The notes under the pieces: generated by a model | Told to the model about the DNA's origin: nothing | The model's database searches: none | What the model saw: the letters and a program-made list of their open reading frames with translations, nothing else | Program-made: the position numbers and the translations under genes | In this document: one piece after another, positions 47,835 through 56,907 of the stretch | How the letters are laid out: every line of letters begins with the position of its first letter | Numbering within the stretch: position 1 is the stretch's first letter | NCBI RefSeq assembly: GCF_002157875.1 | Contig: NZ_CP021376.1 | Coordinates: 1,791,501 to 1,855,500 of the forward strand | Length of the DNA: 64,000 bases | Direction: 5' to 3' | Source: Oceanisphaera avium | GTDB taxonomy: Bacteria > Pseudomonadota > Gammaproteobacteria > Enterobacterales > Aeromonadaceae

Positions 47835-49748
47835 TTAAATTATCTTAAAACGCCCTACTAAGGTTTGTAGTTGGCTGGCTAAGCGCGCTAATTCTTGGCT
47901 AGCTTGCGCCGTTTGGCCTACCGACTGCTCACTTTGCTCGGCAATATCACTAATGGTATTAATGCTGCGATTAACATCTTCCGCCACATGAGACTGCTCT
48001 TCTACTGCAGCTGCCACTTGAGTATTCATATCGTGAATCGCATCTACTGAGACTTTAATGTCGCCCAAGCGATCCGCCGTGGTATTGGCTTCAGTCACTG
48101 CCGAGTCAGTTTTAAGGCGATTGCGCTCCATGGCTAGAACCACATTTTGGGTACTGCCTTGAATACTTTGCACAATTTTTTCTATCTCGCCGGTAGATTG
48201 CTGAGTACGCTGGGCTAAGCTTCGTACTTCATCGGCCACCACTGCAAAGCCCCGCCCCTGCTCACCGGCGCGTGCCGCTTCTATAGCCGCATTTAAAGCA
48301 AGCAAGTTCGTTTGATCGGCTATATCGCCGATCACTTCTAATACTTGGCCAATGTCATTACTTTGCTGCTCTAACTGTTGAATAGTCTGAGCGGCGGCCA
48401 ACACTTCTTGGGCTAACTCGTCAATGGTGGTGACGTTACGTGTGACGGCGGCGCGCCCTTGGTCAGTGGTGGCCGTGGTATCTTCGGCTCTACTCGCCGC
48501 TTGGTTAGTATTAGCGGCTATCTCTTGAATAGACACTGTCATCTGGTGCATGGCGGTAGCCACTTGGCTAGTGTGATCACGCTGTGCAAGTGCGCCCTCT
48601 TTACTTTCACTCGCAATATGTGATAGCTCTTCAGTAGAGGTAGCCATTTGGTTAGTGGCATCGGAAACTTGGCGAATTAAGTCTTGAATTTTATCGACAA
48701 ACACATTGTATACTGCAGCTAATTGGCTTAATTCATCATTACCAGCTTCATTAAGGCGCTGGGTTAGATCGCCCTCACCTTCGGCAATATCTTGTAAATT
48801 AGCCACAGTTTCGCGCAAAGGTCGCACAATACTTTGTGCTAATAAATAAGCCACCACTAATGCCACTGCAATGGCGATCACCGCCATAAGCGCCACAAAT
48901 AGCTGAGTTTGCGCCAAACTGGCCGCATAAAAGCTGCGATCGGCAGCAATTTCTACTACTGCGATAGGCTGGCCGGAAAAGTCATCTATTTTATGGCTCA
49001 ACACCGCATAGGCTGTTTGGCTATCCTGATGGCGACTCAACACGGCTTCGCCTTGCCAAGCACGTTGAATATCCTGTGTATTTACTAAGCTTTGGCCATT
49101 AATAGTCGAGGCTAGTGTTTCTACTCGCTGATTATTCAAGACATGAATAGCCATCTTAATACCAAACTCTTTACTAAAACGCTCAGTAAACTCTTGCGCT
49201 AAATTAAGACCAAACTCCACCGAGCCTAGATGTTGGCCGTGGCGAATAATAGGCGATAACCCGCGAATACCAATGCCCGCTACGCCGCCATCTAAGCCTC
49301 GCACCGGTACTTTTGTACGATTCGTTTCTACTATAGTGGGGCGCAGTGGCGTTAAATCGTCGCCAAATTGCGCGAGTTTGTGTAACCGTAAAAAAGAAGT
49401 AGCAGGGGCGGTATGAAACTGAAACTGCGCCACCCCATAATCTTGCTTTAGCTTATCAAAAACTCCCTTAAACTCACTGACTAAGCCCTCACGGTTGCGC
49501 TCATCAAAGAGGCTTTGCACCTGTGGCTGATTAGCCACCAATACACTCATGGCTTCGGCAAATAACGACTGCGTCTCTATTTGCGCTTCAATTGAAATAA
49601 AGAGATTTTGCAGCTCGCGCTTTTCAGCTTGGGCAATTAATCGATTCGCATTAGCTAAATAAAATAGTGCCATCACTAACACCGTTATCGCCACTAACGA
49701 GCCAAAGCCAAGGCCAAGGCGAGTTCCTATTTTAAGGTTTCTAAGCAC
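47835..49748 (-). CDS. Methyl-accepting chemotaxis protein, double-Cache-like sensor
   Basis: Transmembrane chemoreceptor of 637 aa. Parts in order: TM1 (about 12-32), a periplasmic sensor of about 240 residues with [16 protein letters not shown] that looks like a double Cache domain, TM2 (about 275-297), HAMP (about 298-350) and the signalling hairpin. Its tip has [20 protein letters not shown] and [16 protein letters not shown]. The ligand is unknown. The start is set at GTG 49748, because AAGGA stands 8 bases upstream inside a longer ATG frame (ATG 49763). There is no CheR/CheB pentapeptide at the C-terminus. Confidence 0.92.
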   Translation of the reverse strand: MLRNLKIGTRLGLGFGSLVAITVLVMALFYLANANRLIAQAEKRELQNLFISIEAQIETQSLFAEAMSVLVANQPQVQSLFDERNREGLVSEFKGVFDKLKQDYGVAQFQFHTAPATSFLRLHKLAQFGDDLTPLRPTIVETNRTKVPVRGLDGGVAGIGIRGLSPIIRHGQHLGSVEFGLNLAQEFTERFSKEFGIKMAIHVLNNQRVETLASTINGQSLVNTQDIQRAWQGEAVLSRHQDSQTAYAVLSHKIDDFSGQPIAVVEIAADRSFYAASLAQTQLFVALMAVIAIAVALVVAYLLAQSIVRPLRETVANLQDIAEGEGDLTQRLNEAGNDELSQLAAVYNVFVDKIQDLIRQVSDATNQMATSTEELSHIASESKEGALAQRDHTSQVATAMHQMTVSIQEIAANTNQAASRAEDTTATTDQGRAAVTRNVTTIDELAQEVLAAAQTIQQLEQQSNDIGQVLEVIGDIADQTNLLALNAAIEAARAGEQGRGFAVVADEVRSLAQRTQQSTGEIEKIVQSIQGSTQNVVLAMERNRLKTDSAVTEANTTADRLGDIKVSVDAIHDMNTQVAAAVEEQSHVAEDVNRSINTISDIAEQSEQSVGQTAQASQELARLASQLQTLVGRFKII

Positions 49749-49804
49749 CTGAACATCCTTCATGCGGGTAGATAGGTATTGCAGATATACGTTAGCGGCC
49801 AGCA

Positions 49805-49839
49805 GCTAATAAACTTAAGGCATTGTTAAGTTTATTAGC
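49805..49839. repeat. 14-bp perfect inverted repeat
   Basis: GCTAATAAACTTAA and TTAAGTTTATTAGC with a 7-base loop, in the 166 bp between the DUF2797 gene and the chemoreceptor gene (both minus strand). No T run follows on either strand, so it fits a protein binding site or an RNA hairpin better than a standard terminator. Confidence 0.6.
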
Positions 49840-49929
49840 GCATTTTATAAAAGTAGGCTGAGCAGCCACAGAGAAAAGAGATCTCACTTTTTTATCTTAC
49901 GCAGTGAGAGTCAGCATAGTATTTAGTGG

Positions 49930-50778
49930 TTAATTAAAGGCCACCTCATAGCCGCTAAATTTTCGAAGATTAATCACGCCGGTGTCGAGCATTAAATACT
50001 GGCCTTTAATGCCCAGTAACACACCTGTTACTTGGGGGTTTTTATCAAAATTATGACTGACAATTTTTGTCGGGTACTCTATGACCGGATAGGTCAGTGA
50101 GACCACTGTTTCATTTAAGAGAGTGACGGCTTGGGCACCATGATTAAGTTGCAGTTCATCGATTTTCGGTTGAATGGCAGTGATTAAGCGCGCCGCTTCG
50201 GCTGTTAAGTCAATATCCGCTTCGCCCCCTTTGAGCATAGTGCGCCAGTTAGTTTTATCGGCTACCAGTTTGGCTAACTCTACTTCCAGCAACCCCGATA
50301 ATTGGCGCGTAGCCACGTGCACCAGCGGCAGTGCTTGAGTCGCGCCTTGATCTATCCAACGAGTGGGCACTTGGGTTTGGCGGGTAATGCCTACTTTTAG
50401 ACCAGAGGTATTAGCCAAATAAACGATATGGCCCACCATACAATGTTGTTCACCCCACTGTGGCTCACGGCAAGTGCCGGCAAAGTAATGACAAGTCTCT
50501 GGTTTTAAAATGCACATATCACAGCGCGCCAGCGTTTTCATACAAGGAAAACAATGGCCTTGGGCATAACTTTTATTGGTTTTTCGCCCGCAGGCGCTAC
50601 AAAAAATTTGCCCTTGGTAGGTTAAGCTAATTTCCTTACCTAAGTGCTCATTAAGGTTAACGCTGTGCTCACCTAATCGCAGTTGATAGCGAATAGGCGT
50701 ATCCAGCACTGCTTGCATCTTGCTTAAAGTACCGCTTAGCGTAGCGTTGTGGAGAGAGGGGTCATTAATAACCGTCAT
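49930..50778 (-). CDS. DUF2797 zinc-ribbon protein
   Basis: Cytoplasmic protein of 282 aa of unknown function. The N-terminal part has several cysteine pairs: CSAC, CFPC, CDMC, CHYFAGTC and one more Cys near residue 114, so two metal-binding sites are likely (about 60-115). The next segment, VYLANTSGLKVGIT followed by RWIDQGATQAL and a later conserved Glu, recalls the GIY-YIG nuclease pattern in altered form. That likeness is my inference. It lies upstream of the chemoreceptor gene on the same strand. ATG has AAGAG upstream. Confidence 0.82.
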   Translation of the reverse strand: MTVINDPSLHNATLSGTLSKMQAVLDTPIRYQLRLGEHSVNLNEHLGKEISLTYQGQIFCSACGRKTNKSYAQGHCFPCMKTLARCDMCILKPETCHYFAGTCREPQWGEQHCMVGHIVYLANTSGLKVGITRQTQVPTRWIDQGATQALPLVHVATRQLSGLLEVELAKLVADKTNWRTMLKGGEADIDLTAEAARLITAIQPKIDELQLNHGAQAVTLLNETVVSLTYPVIEYPTKIVSHNFDKNPQVTGVLLGIKGQYLMLDTGVINLRKFSGYEVAFN

Positions 50779-50940
50779 GTAAGCTCTTACACCAATAAAT
50801 TTGTGGCCACTTTACCAGCGCCCTAGGCACAAGGCACGCTTAGTGCAAAATGCTGTAGACGTTATCTGATCAATATCAAGGACACGGCCTGTAAAAAGTG
50901 ATAAAAGATTGTGAACAAAAATTAACATAAGAGTACAGGG

Positions 50941-52611
50941 ATGCACAGATTCTCTATTAAACAAAAAATACTATTACTAGCACTGGTTCCCCTGTTATTA
51001 CTGGCTGCCGTTAGTACTTGGATTAATGTACAACAATCTCTTCACCTTAATAAGCTCAGTGGCGATAGCCTTTATCGCTCACTCTACGATGCGCGCAAGC
51101 AACAATTAGCCAACTATGCCGAGCTTGCGCTAAGTGGCATCGCGCCTTTTATTAATAATAAGGATTATGCCGGTGCTAAACGCCACTTACGTGGCCTGCG
51201 CTTTGATGAGGGTAGCGGTTATTTTTTTGTTTATGACCAGCGAGGAGTACAGGTCATGAGCGCCGATAATCCGGCCCGAGAAAATAATAACTACCTCGAC
51301 TCGACTAGTCCTGATGGGCGCCACTTAGTAAAAGAGTATGTGGCATTAGCACGCCAAGGCGGCGGTTATATTAACTATGACTGGCCAAAGCTCGACACTC
51401 AAGTGAATGCCCCTAAGCTTGCTCATATTACGCCTATCCCAAATACAGATTGGCTATTAGGGGTGGGCTTTTATATTGATGACTTACAAGCCACCTTAAG
51501 CGAGCTTGAGCAAGAGCTTGCCACCTCAGTACGCCAAGGTCTTATGAGCTCCATTATTTCTGCTGTTATCTTATTTTTACTGATTGGCGGGGTAGCGCTG
51601 GTGTTAGTGCGCAGTATTCACTCACCGCTGCGCCAAGCCGTGCTTACGATGCAAGATATTGCCCAAGGAGACGGTGACTTAACACAGCGTCTTAATAGCA
51701 ATCAAGGCCATGAATTAGGCAGTTTAGCGCAGGCTTTTAATATCTTTGCTAGCCAAATTAGCAGTTTAGTGCAAAGTAGCCGCCACTCGGCTGATGCGCT
51801 ACACACCGCCAGCAGTCAGCTACAACATTATATGGCCGATACTAAACACGGCATTAGCCAGCAACACCATGAAAGCGATCAACTCGCCGCGGCGATGAAC
51901 CAAATGGCCGCCACCGCCCAAGAGGTAGCGTCCAGTGCCGCCCAAGCGGCGCAAGCCGCACAACACGCTCAAGAACAAGTCGCCAATGCGCAGCAGTTGT
52001 TAACAGGAACAGTCAGCGTGATTGAAGGGTTAGAAAACCAAATTACTCATGGGGTTGATATTATTCAGCGCTTAAGTCAGGAGTCTGAGCAGATCGGCAG
52101 CGTATTGGATGTAATACGTGGTATTGCTGAGCAAACGAACTTACTCGCTTTAAATGCCGCCATCGAAGCTGCCCGCGCCGGTGAGCAAGGTCGGGGTTTT
52201 GCGGTGGTCGCCGATGAGGTGCGCACTCTTGCAGGGCGCACCCAAGCCAGCACCGATGAAATTAATACTATGATTTCCCGCTTACAACAAGGAGCACAGC
52301 AAGCCGTAAACGCCATAGAACAAATCAGTCACAGCAGTAGCCAAACGGTACAAGAAGCCCATCGGATTGATGTGGCATTACAAGATGTGGATGGCGCCGT
52401 TAACACCATCAATATGATGAATGAGCAAATTGCTAGCGCCGCTGAGCAACAAACCCAAGTCTCTGAGAGTATTAATCTTAACATGCATCATATTGTATCT
52501 ATTGCCCAACAAACCGATGAAGGCGCGACGGCCGCCTCTCAAGTTAGCCAGCAAGTAGAAGAGTTTGCTACTCAATTACAGCAACTGGTCAGTCGCTATC
52601 GCACCGAATAG
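50941..52611 (+). CDS. Methyl-accepting chemotaxis protein, single-Cache sensor
   Basis: Transmembrane chemoreceptor of 556 aa. TM1 spans about 9-27. The periplasmic domain (about 30-195) looks like sCache_2: [16 protein letters not shown], the DGRHLVKEY stretch and [17 protein letters not shown]2 (about 202-222) is followed by HAMP, and the signalling tip is [20 protein letters not shown]. Single-Cache receptors often bind small organic acids; the ligand here is unknown. The hairpin tip is nearly the same as that of the other receptor of this window. No cheR/cheB docking tail. Confidence 0.93.
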   Translation: MHRFSIKQKILLLALVPLLLLAAVSTWINVQQSLHLNKLSGDSLYRSLYDARKQQLANYAELALSGIAPFINNKDYAGAKRHLRGLRFDEGSGYFFVYDQRGVQVMSADNPARENNNYLDSTSPDGRHLVKEYVALARQGGGYINYDWPKLDTQVNAPKLAHITPIPNTDWLLGVGFYIDDLQATLSELEQELATSVRQGLMSSIISAVILFLLIGGVALVLVRSIHSPLRQAVLTMQDIAQGDGDLTQRLNSNQGHELGSLAQAFNIFASQISSLVQSSRHSADALHTASSQLQHYMADTKHGISQQHHESDQLAAAMNQMAATAQEVASSAAQAAQAAQHAQEQVANAQQLLTGTVSVIEGLENQITHGVDIIQRLSQESEQIGSVLDVIRGIAEQTNLLALNAAIEAARAGEQGRGFAVVADEVRTLAGRTQASTDEINTMISRLQQGAQQAVNAIEQISHSSSQTVQEAHRIDVALQDVDGAVNTINMMNEQIASAAEQQTQVSESINLNMHHIVSIAQQTDEGATAASQVSQQVEEFATQLQQLVSRYRTE

Positions 52612-52629
52612 TCCAAAGTGCAAGCCACA

Positions 52630-52663
52630 AGCTTAAGGCGCCTTTATTTGGGCGCCTTAAGCT
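52630..52663 (+). terminator. Hairpin after the chemoreceptor gene
   Basis: A 13-bp perfect stem AGCTTAAGGCGCC / GGCGCCTTAAGCT with an 8-base loop, 19 bp after the stop. The T run is absent, so it is a likely but not ideal terminator. Confidence 0.6.
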
Positions 52664-52772
52664 ATCGTTACTTAACCAATAACAGTCAACACAAGACAAG
52701 CCTTTAAATCCATGGCTTAATTACCAGTCATTTAGCTTTATCTTTACTGATTATGATATTTAGGGAAGTGTT

Positions 52773-53909
52773 ATGCGAGACGCACTGGAACGGCGCTCTT
52801 TTCTTATTCTGTTACTGTTAGTCAGCTTATTATTTGTGCTGTTGCTTAAACCCTTTTGGGGCGCCATTTTTTGGGCCAGCGCCATCAGTATTATTTTTAA
52901 TCCCATGCAAACTAAGCTGCGCAAGCGCCTAGGTGATAAGCCCAACCGCATAGCGTTACTCACGCTCTTTATTTGTATGGTGATAGTCGTGCTGCCGTTA
53001 ATGTTAATTGGCACCACCTTTGTCCAAGAAGGGCTGGCGTTGTATCAACGCATTGATAATGGCGATATCAAACCTGCAGAATGGGGGGCGCAACTAAGTG
53101 AAGCCTTTCCTATGGTACCTCAGTGGTTTGAGCGAGTGGGCATAGATTTAGGCAGTATTAAAGAAAGCTTAGCCAGTGGCGCCGCCTCTACCGGTAAAGT
53201 GATGGCGGAAAAAGCGCTAGGGGCTGGGCAAATTACCTTTAGCTTTATTATTAACGTCGCCATGATGTTGTATTTAGCCTTTTTCTTATTGCGTGATGGA
53301 CGAAAACTCATTGAGTTAATGATTAAAGCGCTGCCCTTAGGCGATGCTCGAGAGCGCAAGCTCTTTACTAAATTTGCCGAAGTGACCCGAGCCACAGTAA
53401 AAGGCAATTTAGTGGTCGCCATCGTCCAAGGCGCACTCGGCGGCCTAATTTTTTGGGCGCTATCGTTACCCAGTCCACTGTTATGGGGGGTGGTCATGGC
53501 GTTCTTATCACTGATCCCGGCAGTAGGAGCAGGACTGGTCTGGTTGCCGGTAGCTATTTACTTATATGCGACGGGCGATTGGGGTAAGGCCTCTATTTTA
53601 GCCGTCTTTGGCGCCGTCGTTATTGGGATGGCCGATAATGTGCTACGCCCCATCTTAGTAGGTAGAGATACTAAACTACCGGATTACTTAGTGCTGTTTT
53701 CTACTTTAGGTGGCATTAGCTTAATGGGCATTAATGGCTTTGTGATTGGCCCCCTAGTGGCGGCCTTATTCTTAGTAATTTGGGATATTTTTATGCGCGA
53801 GTTTAACGGCGAAAATCCCCAGCAAATTATGACCCCCGCCGCCGAGACTAACCACAAATACGAACGTATGGTCGCACCACCGGAGCGCCAAGATAAGGAT
53901 CATTATTGA
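52773..53909 (+). CDS. AI-2E family transporter (PerM-like)
   Basis: Inner membrane protein of 378 aa with about seven or eight hydrophobic segments. Family features are KPFWGAIFWASAISIIFNP near the N-terminus, a soluble loop (about 95-150), LRDGRKLIELM, WALSLPSPLLWGVVMAFLSLIPAVG and the highly conserved VIGMADNVLRPILVG. The family includes TqsA (AI-2 export), PerM and Na+/H+ antiporters, so the substrate is open. AGGGAA precedes the ATG. It converges on the purine genes. Confidence 0.92.
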   Translation: MRDALERRSFLILLLLVSLLFVLLLKPFWGAIFWASAISIIFNPMQTKLRKRLGDKPNRIALLTLFICMVIVVLPLMLIGTTFVQEGLALYQRIDNGDIKPAEWGAQLSEAFPMVPQWFERVGIDLGSIKESLASGAASTGKVMAEKALGAGQITFSFIINVAMMLYLAFFLLRDGRKLIELMIKALPLGDARERKLFTKFAEVTRATVKGNLVVAIVQGALGGLIFWALSLPSPLLWGVVMAFLSLIPAVGAGLVWLPVAIYLYATGDWGKASILAVFGAVVIGMADNVLRPILVGRDTKLPDYLVLFSTLGGISLMGINGFVIGPLVAALFLVIWDIFMREFNGENPQQIMTPAAETNHKYERMVAPPERQDKDHY

Positions 53910-54000
53910 GTTTCATCTTGATTTTTACCAAGCAGGATTTAAATAGAAGCAGCAAAAATACCGCTTAGGTAAGTAGGAAGGAAAAGCAAAAAAGAGGGGT

Positions 54001-54028
54001 TAAAAGCCTCTTGCCGAGCGGCAAGAGG
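54001..54028 (-). terminator. Terminator of the puuE-uraD-allA operon
   Basis: The 10-bp stem CCTCTTGCCG / CGGCAAGAGG is followed by CTTTTA on the minus strand, 17 bp beyond the allA stop. Confidence 0.8.
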
Positions 54029-54045
54029 GCATTATTTAAGCGAGC

Positions 54046-54555
54046 TTAGTCCAGTTCAACTGTCATTTTGATGGAGTCATCAAAGAAGAACTCATCGCAG
54101 TTATTGCCAGGACCGGTACGGTCAACAACCAAGAACTCGTCGTCATCACGCAACGCCATAATCGGGTGGTGCCAAACGTTTCTGTGGTAGTTAACACCTT
54201 GACGGGCGTTAGCACGGAAACAACGTACTGTCTCAGGATCTATGTTCATAGTGCCATCGCCCACTGGCGCCACTACTAACAAAAACTCATGACCAAACAA
54301 CGGGATGAAAGACTGTGAGCCAAACGGATGGCGCTCCAGCATTTTCACCTGCAGAGGATATTCCAACATTTTGGCGCGGAAAATACTGATGATACCTTTT
54401 CCATCTTCATCTAACTGCACTTCACCCACGTTATGGTAGCGCTCGGTAGAACCGTTGTTGATCATGAAGTGATCACGGCCAACAGACTCGATAACATCGC
54501 CAAAAGGAGCGAACGCTTCTTTGGTCAACGGCTCTATTTTAAGCGTCTTGATCAT
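54046..54555 (-). CDS. allA: Ureidoglycolate lyase
   Basis: Cleaves ureidoglycolate to glyoxylate and urea at the end of allantoin degradation. 169 aa (E. coli AllA 160 aa). The pattern KIEPLTKEAFAPFGDVIE, the MLERHPFGSQSFIPL metal/substrate stretch with its His, and GVNYHRNVWHHPI are well preserved. ATG at 54555 has GGAGG upstream; a TTG four codons earlier is not needed. Last gene of the minus-strand purine operon. The step between allantoate and ureidoglycolate (AllC or Alc) is not encoded in the window. Confidence 0.94.
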   Translation of the reverse strand: MIKTLKIEPLTKEAFAPFGDVIESVGRDHFMINNGSTERYHNVGEVQLDEDGKGIISIFRAKMLEYPLQVKMLERHPFGSQSFIPLFGHEFLLVVAPVGDGTMNIDPETVRCFRANARQGVNYHRNVWHHPIMALRDDDEFLVVDRTGPGNNCDEFFFDDSIKMTVELD

Positions 54556-54661
54556 TACTGCCTCCAAATATTCATTAAAACGGGGTGCCAGAGTTTATAG
54601 ACTCTAGTCACCCCGCATCTTTATTACGCACTTAGGCCATTAGGCACAAGGGCGAATAAAA

Positions 54662-55177
54662 TTACATGTCGTTTAAGCGAAACTCAGCAATTTTATTGAT
54701 TTCGTTTACCGCACGAGCAAATTCGGTGTCGTAGTCGTTATTAATACGCTCTTCGAACGCCGCCAAGATCTGGTGACGGTTTGAACCTTTAACGGCCATG
54801 ATAAAAGGAAATTGGAATTTTTCCTTATAGGCATTGTTCAATTCGGTGAAACGGGCAAATTCTTCCGCGTTACACTCGCTGATACCAGCACCGGCTTGCT
54901 CATTAGTAGAGGCTTCAGTCAACTCACCACGCTGAGCGGCTTTGCCTGCTAAATCTGGGTGAGCATTGATCAGATCAAGCTGTGCTTTTTTATCAGCATT
55001 GCTCATTACACCGGCCATGCGGCGATGTAAATTAGCAATAACGTCATCTTCAGCAGTTAAACCTTGATCGAAGGTTTGCTCAGCAACCCAAGGAGAGTGC
55101 TCATAGATATCGGCAAAAGCGGCAACAAATTCGTCGCGGCTCATGGTGCTAGGCGTACAGGTAGTAAAACGGCTCAT
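54662..55177 (-). CDS. uraD: 2-oxo-4-hydroxy-4-carboxy-5-ureidoimidazoline (OHCU) decarboxylase
   Basis: Decarboxylates OHCU, the product of HiuH, to S-allantoin. 171 aa, the usual length. Markers: SRDEFVAAFADIYEHSPWVAE, the catalytic-His region LINAHPDLAGKAA, and the C-terminal RINNDYDTEFARAVNEI. The ATG overlaps the puuE stop by one base (TAATG), so the genes are translationally coupled; AAGGAAG precedes it. It works in series with HiuH, encoded divergently 1.3 kb away. Confidence 0.95.
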   Translation of the reverse strand: MSRFTTCTPSTMSRDEFVAAFADIYEHSPWVAEQTFDQGLTAEDDVIANLHRRMAGVMSNADKKAQLDLINAHPDLAGKAAQRGELTEASTNEQAGAGISECNAEEFARFTELNNAYKEKFQFPFIMAVKGSNRHQILAAFEERINNDYDTEFARAVNEINKIAEFRLNDM

Positions 55178-56097
55178 TACTTGCTTCCTTCATAAGGGTG
55201 GTGCTCATACCAATGGTTAGCAATATCGATACGACGGGTAAACCACACATGATCGTGGCTGCGCGCATATTTAATAAAGCGCTCCAGACCAGCCATACGA
55301 CCAGGGCGACCCAATATACGACAATGCATACCAATGGACAGCATCTTGGGTGCATCCGCACCCTCTTCGTATAATACGTCGAAGGCATCTTTCAGATATT
55401 GGAAGAATTCTTCGCCATTGTTATAGCCATTGAGGCCAAAACGCATGTCGTTCGTGTCCATAACATACGGGATCACCAAGTGGCCTTTGCCCTTGTTGTC
55501 TACCCAGTACGGCAGATCATCACCATAAGAGTCGGAGTCATAAAGAATACCTTCATCTTCCATGACTATCTTGCGGGTATTTGGGCTGTCACGGCCGGTG
55601 TACCAACCTTTTGGACGCTCACCACACACGCGCTCAAAAATTTCCATGGCTTTGTGATAGTGCTCGCGCTCTTCTTCTTCGCTCATAAACTGATAAGTGA
55701 TCCACTTATAAGCATGTGAACAGATTTCGTGTCCTTCAGCCTTAAACGCTTCGGCTATTTCTGGGTAGCGCTCAATGGCAGTGGCTACCGCAAAAATAGT
55801 CATCGGAATATTGTAACGTTTGAACAAACGCAGCAAACGCCATACGCCGGCACGGCTACCGTATTCATAAATAGATTCCATGCTCATATGACGAGCATCT
55901 TTAAACGCCACGGCAGTCGGCATTTCAGATAAGAAGGCCTCAGACTCGCCATCACCATGCAATACGTTACGCTCGCCGCCTTCTTCGTAGTTTAATACGA
56001 AGTTTATGGCGATACGTGCCTTGTTTGGCCACTGGGCATGAGGTGGGTTAGCACCATACCCAACGAGATCGCGGGGATAGTCGGTTTTTTGGCTCAT
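55177..56097 (-). CDS. puuE: PuuE-type allantoinase (polysaccharide deacetylase fold)
   Basis: Opens the allantoin ring to allantoate. Unlike the amidohydrolase AllB, this 306-aa enzyme belongs to the carbohydrate esterase 4 / NodB fold and needs no metal, as known for Pseudomonas PuuE. Recognised by MSQKTDYPRDLVGYGANPP at the start, INFVLNYEEGGERNVLHGD, GHEICSHAYKW and GWYTGRDSPNTRK. AAGGAG precedes the ATG. First gene of the operon with uraD and allA. Confidence 0.95.
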   Translation of the reverse strand: MSQKTDYPRDLVGYGANPPHAQWPNKARIAINFVLNYEEGGERNVLHGDGESEAFLSEMPTAVAFKDARHMSMESIYEYGSRAGVWRLLRLFKRYNIPMTIFAVATAIERYPEIAEAFKAEGHEICSHAYKWITYQFMSEEEEREHYHKAMEIFERVCGERPKGWYTGRDSPNTRKIVMEDEGILYDSDSYGDDLPYWVDNKGKGHLVIPYVMDTNDMRFGLNGYNNGEEFFQYLKDAFDVLYEEGADAPKMLSIGMHCRILGRPGRMAGLERFIKYARSHDHVWFTRRIDIANHWYEHHPYEGSK

Positions 56098-56180
56098 CAG
56101 GAAACTCCTTGAAACGCAGGTAAGAGCACCAGCCGAAACAAGAATATGCGAAGGGCTGGCGGATCAGGATAATCGCTATG

Positions 56181-56192
56181 ATTGTATACAAT
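56181..56192. promoter_or_regulatory. Palindrome ATTGTATACAAT, GntR-type operator candidate
   Basis: A 12-bp perfect palindrome 83 bp upstream of the puuE start. TTGTATACAA-like sites are typical for GntR-family (FCD subgroup) regulators. The regulator gene is not in the window. Confidence 0.5.
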
Positions 56193-56324
56193 AAAACCAA
56201 TATATGTAAATGACAGGTTTGGTTTTTGTATCAGATCTAGCAGCTTATCTTGCTTTGGTGCTCTAAAGCAAAGACAATCCTTAATCATCGAGATAAATCT
56301 CAGCTCAGCAACTTCTTAAAAATG

Positions 56325-56338
56325 TGACCGGACGGTCA
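56325..56338. promoter_or_regulatory. Palindrome TGACCG-GA-CGGTCA, TetR/RutR-like operator candidate
   Basis: A perfect 6-bp inverted repeat around two bases, 120 bp upstream of hiuH. The form recalls the RutR site (TGACCANNTGGTCA), with the inner A-T pair replaced by G-C. RutR controls pyrimidine and purine catabolism genes in E. coli. Confidence 0.5.
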
Positions 56339-56458
56339 TATTTTTGTTAATGAAATGTAGACACTCAATAATATCTCGATGTAAAATTAGTTCTGTCGTC
56401 GCCAAGACGACAGTGCCTTGAATTAATGGAGACGCATAACTGCGCAAGGTAACTGACA

Positions 56459-56815
56459 ATGGGTAGATTAACGACACATATTCTCGACGCTTCTAAAGGT
56501 CAGCCAGGTTCAGATATTAAAATTGAACTGTATCGCGTTGAAGAAGGTGAAAAAACCACTTTAATCAACACTGTTTACACTAACAGCGATGGCCGTACCG
56601 ATGCCCCTGTGCTAGAAGGCGCCGATTATGTGCCAGGTAAATACCAGTTGGTGTTCCACACCGGTACTTACTTACGCAAGCAAGGTGTTGAACTCCTTGA
56701 GCCGGCCTTTTTGGATGATGTTGTCATTCGTTTTGGTTTGGCTGCAGGCCAAGAGCACTATCACGTACCTCTGCTGATCTCACCTTATAGCTACTCTACT
56801 TACAGAGGCAGCTAA
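56459..56815 (+). CDS. hiuH: 5-hydroxyisourate hydrolase (transthyretin-like)
   Basis: Hydrolyses 5-hydroxyisourate, the product of urate oxidation, to OHCU. 118 aa with THILDASKGQPG at the N-terminus (catalytic His7) and the diagnostic C-terminal tetrapeptide YRGS that separates the enzyme from transthyretin. There is no signal peptide, unlike E. coli HiuH, so it works in the cytoplasm with UraD. AAGG precedes the ATG at about nine bases. The permease gene follows 92 bp downstream. Confidence 0.96.
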   Translation: MGRLTTHILDASKGQPGSDIKIELYRVEEGEKTTLINTVYTNSDGRTDAPVLEGADYVPGKYQLVFHTGTYLRKQGVELLEPAFLDDVVIRFGLAAGQEHYHVPLLISPYSYSTYRGS

Positions 56816-56907
56816 CGGGTAATAAGCAGTAGCATCTGTCAATGCTGGGTTCGGCAACGCCTCCGGCATTGACAGTTTGCCGCCACCCTACTTGAGGAAA
56901 TACGGCT

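Larger units (their letters stand above)
56098..56458. other. Divergent control region of the purine cluster
   Basis: About 360 bp between puuE and hiuH. It holds two separate palindromes, each near one of the two genes (56181-56192 and 56325-56338). I saw no gene in it. Confidence 0.6.

Noticed and set aside
55399..55719. A 106-codon plus-strand frame with hydrophobic parts
   Set aside because: Antisense to puuE, which is clearly coding; no start signal.
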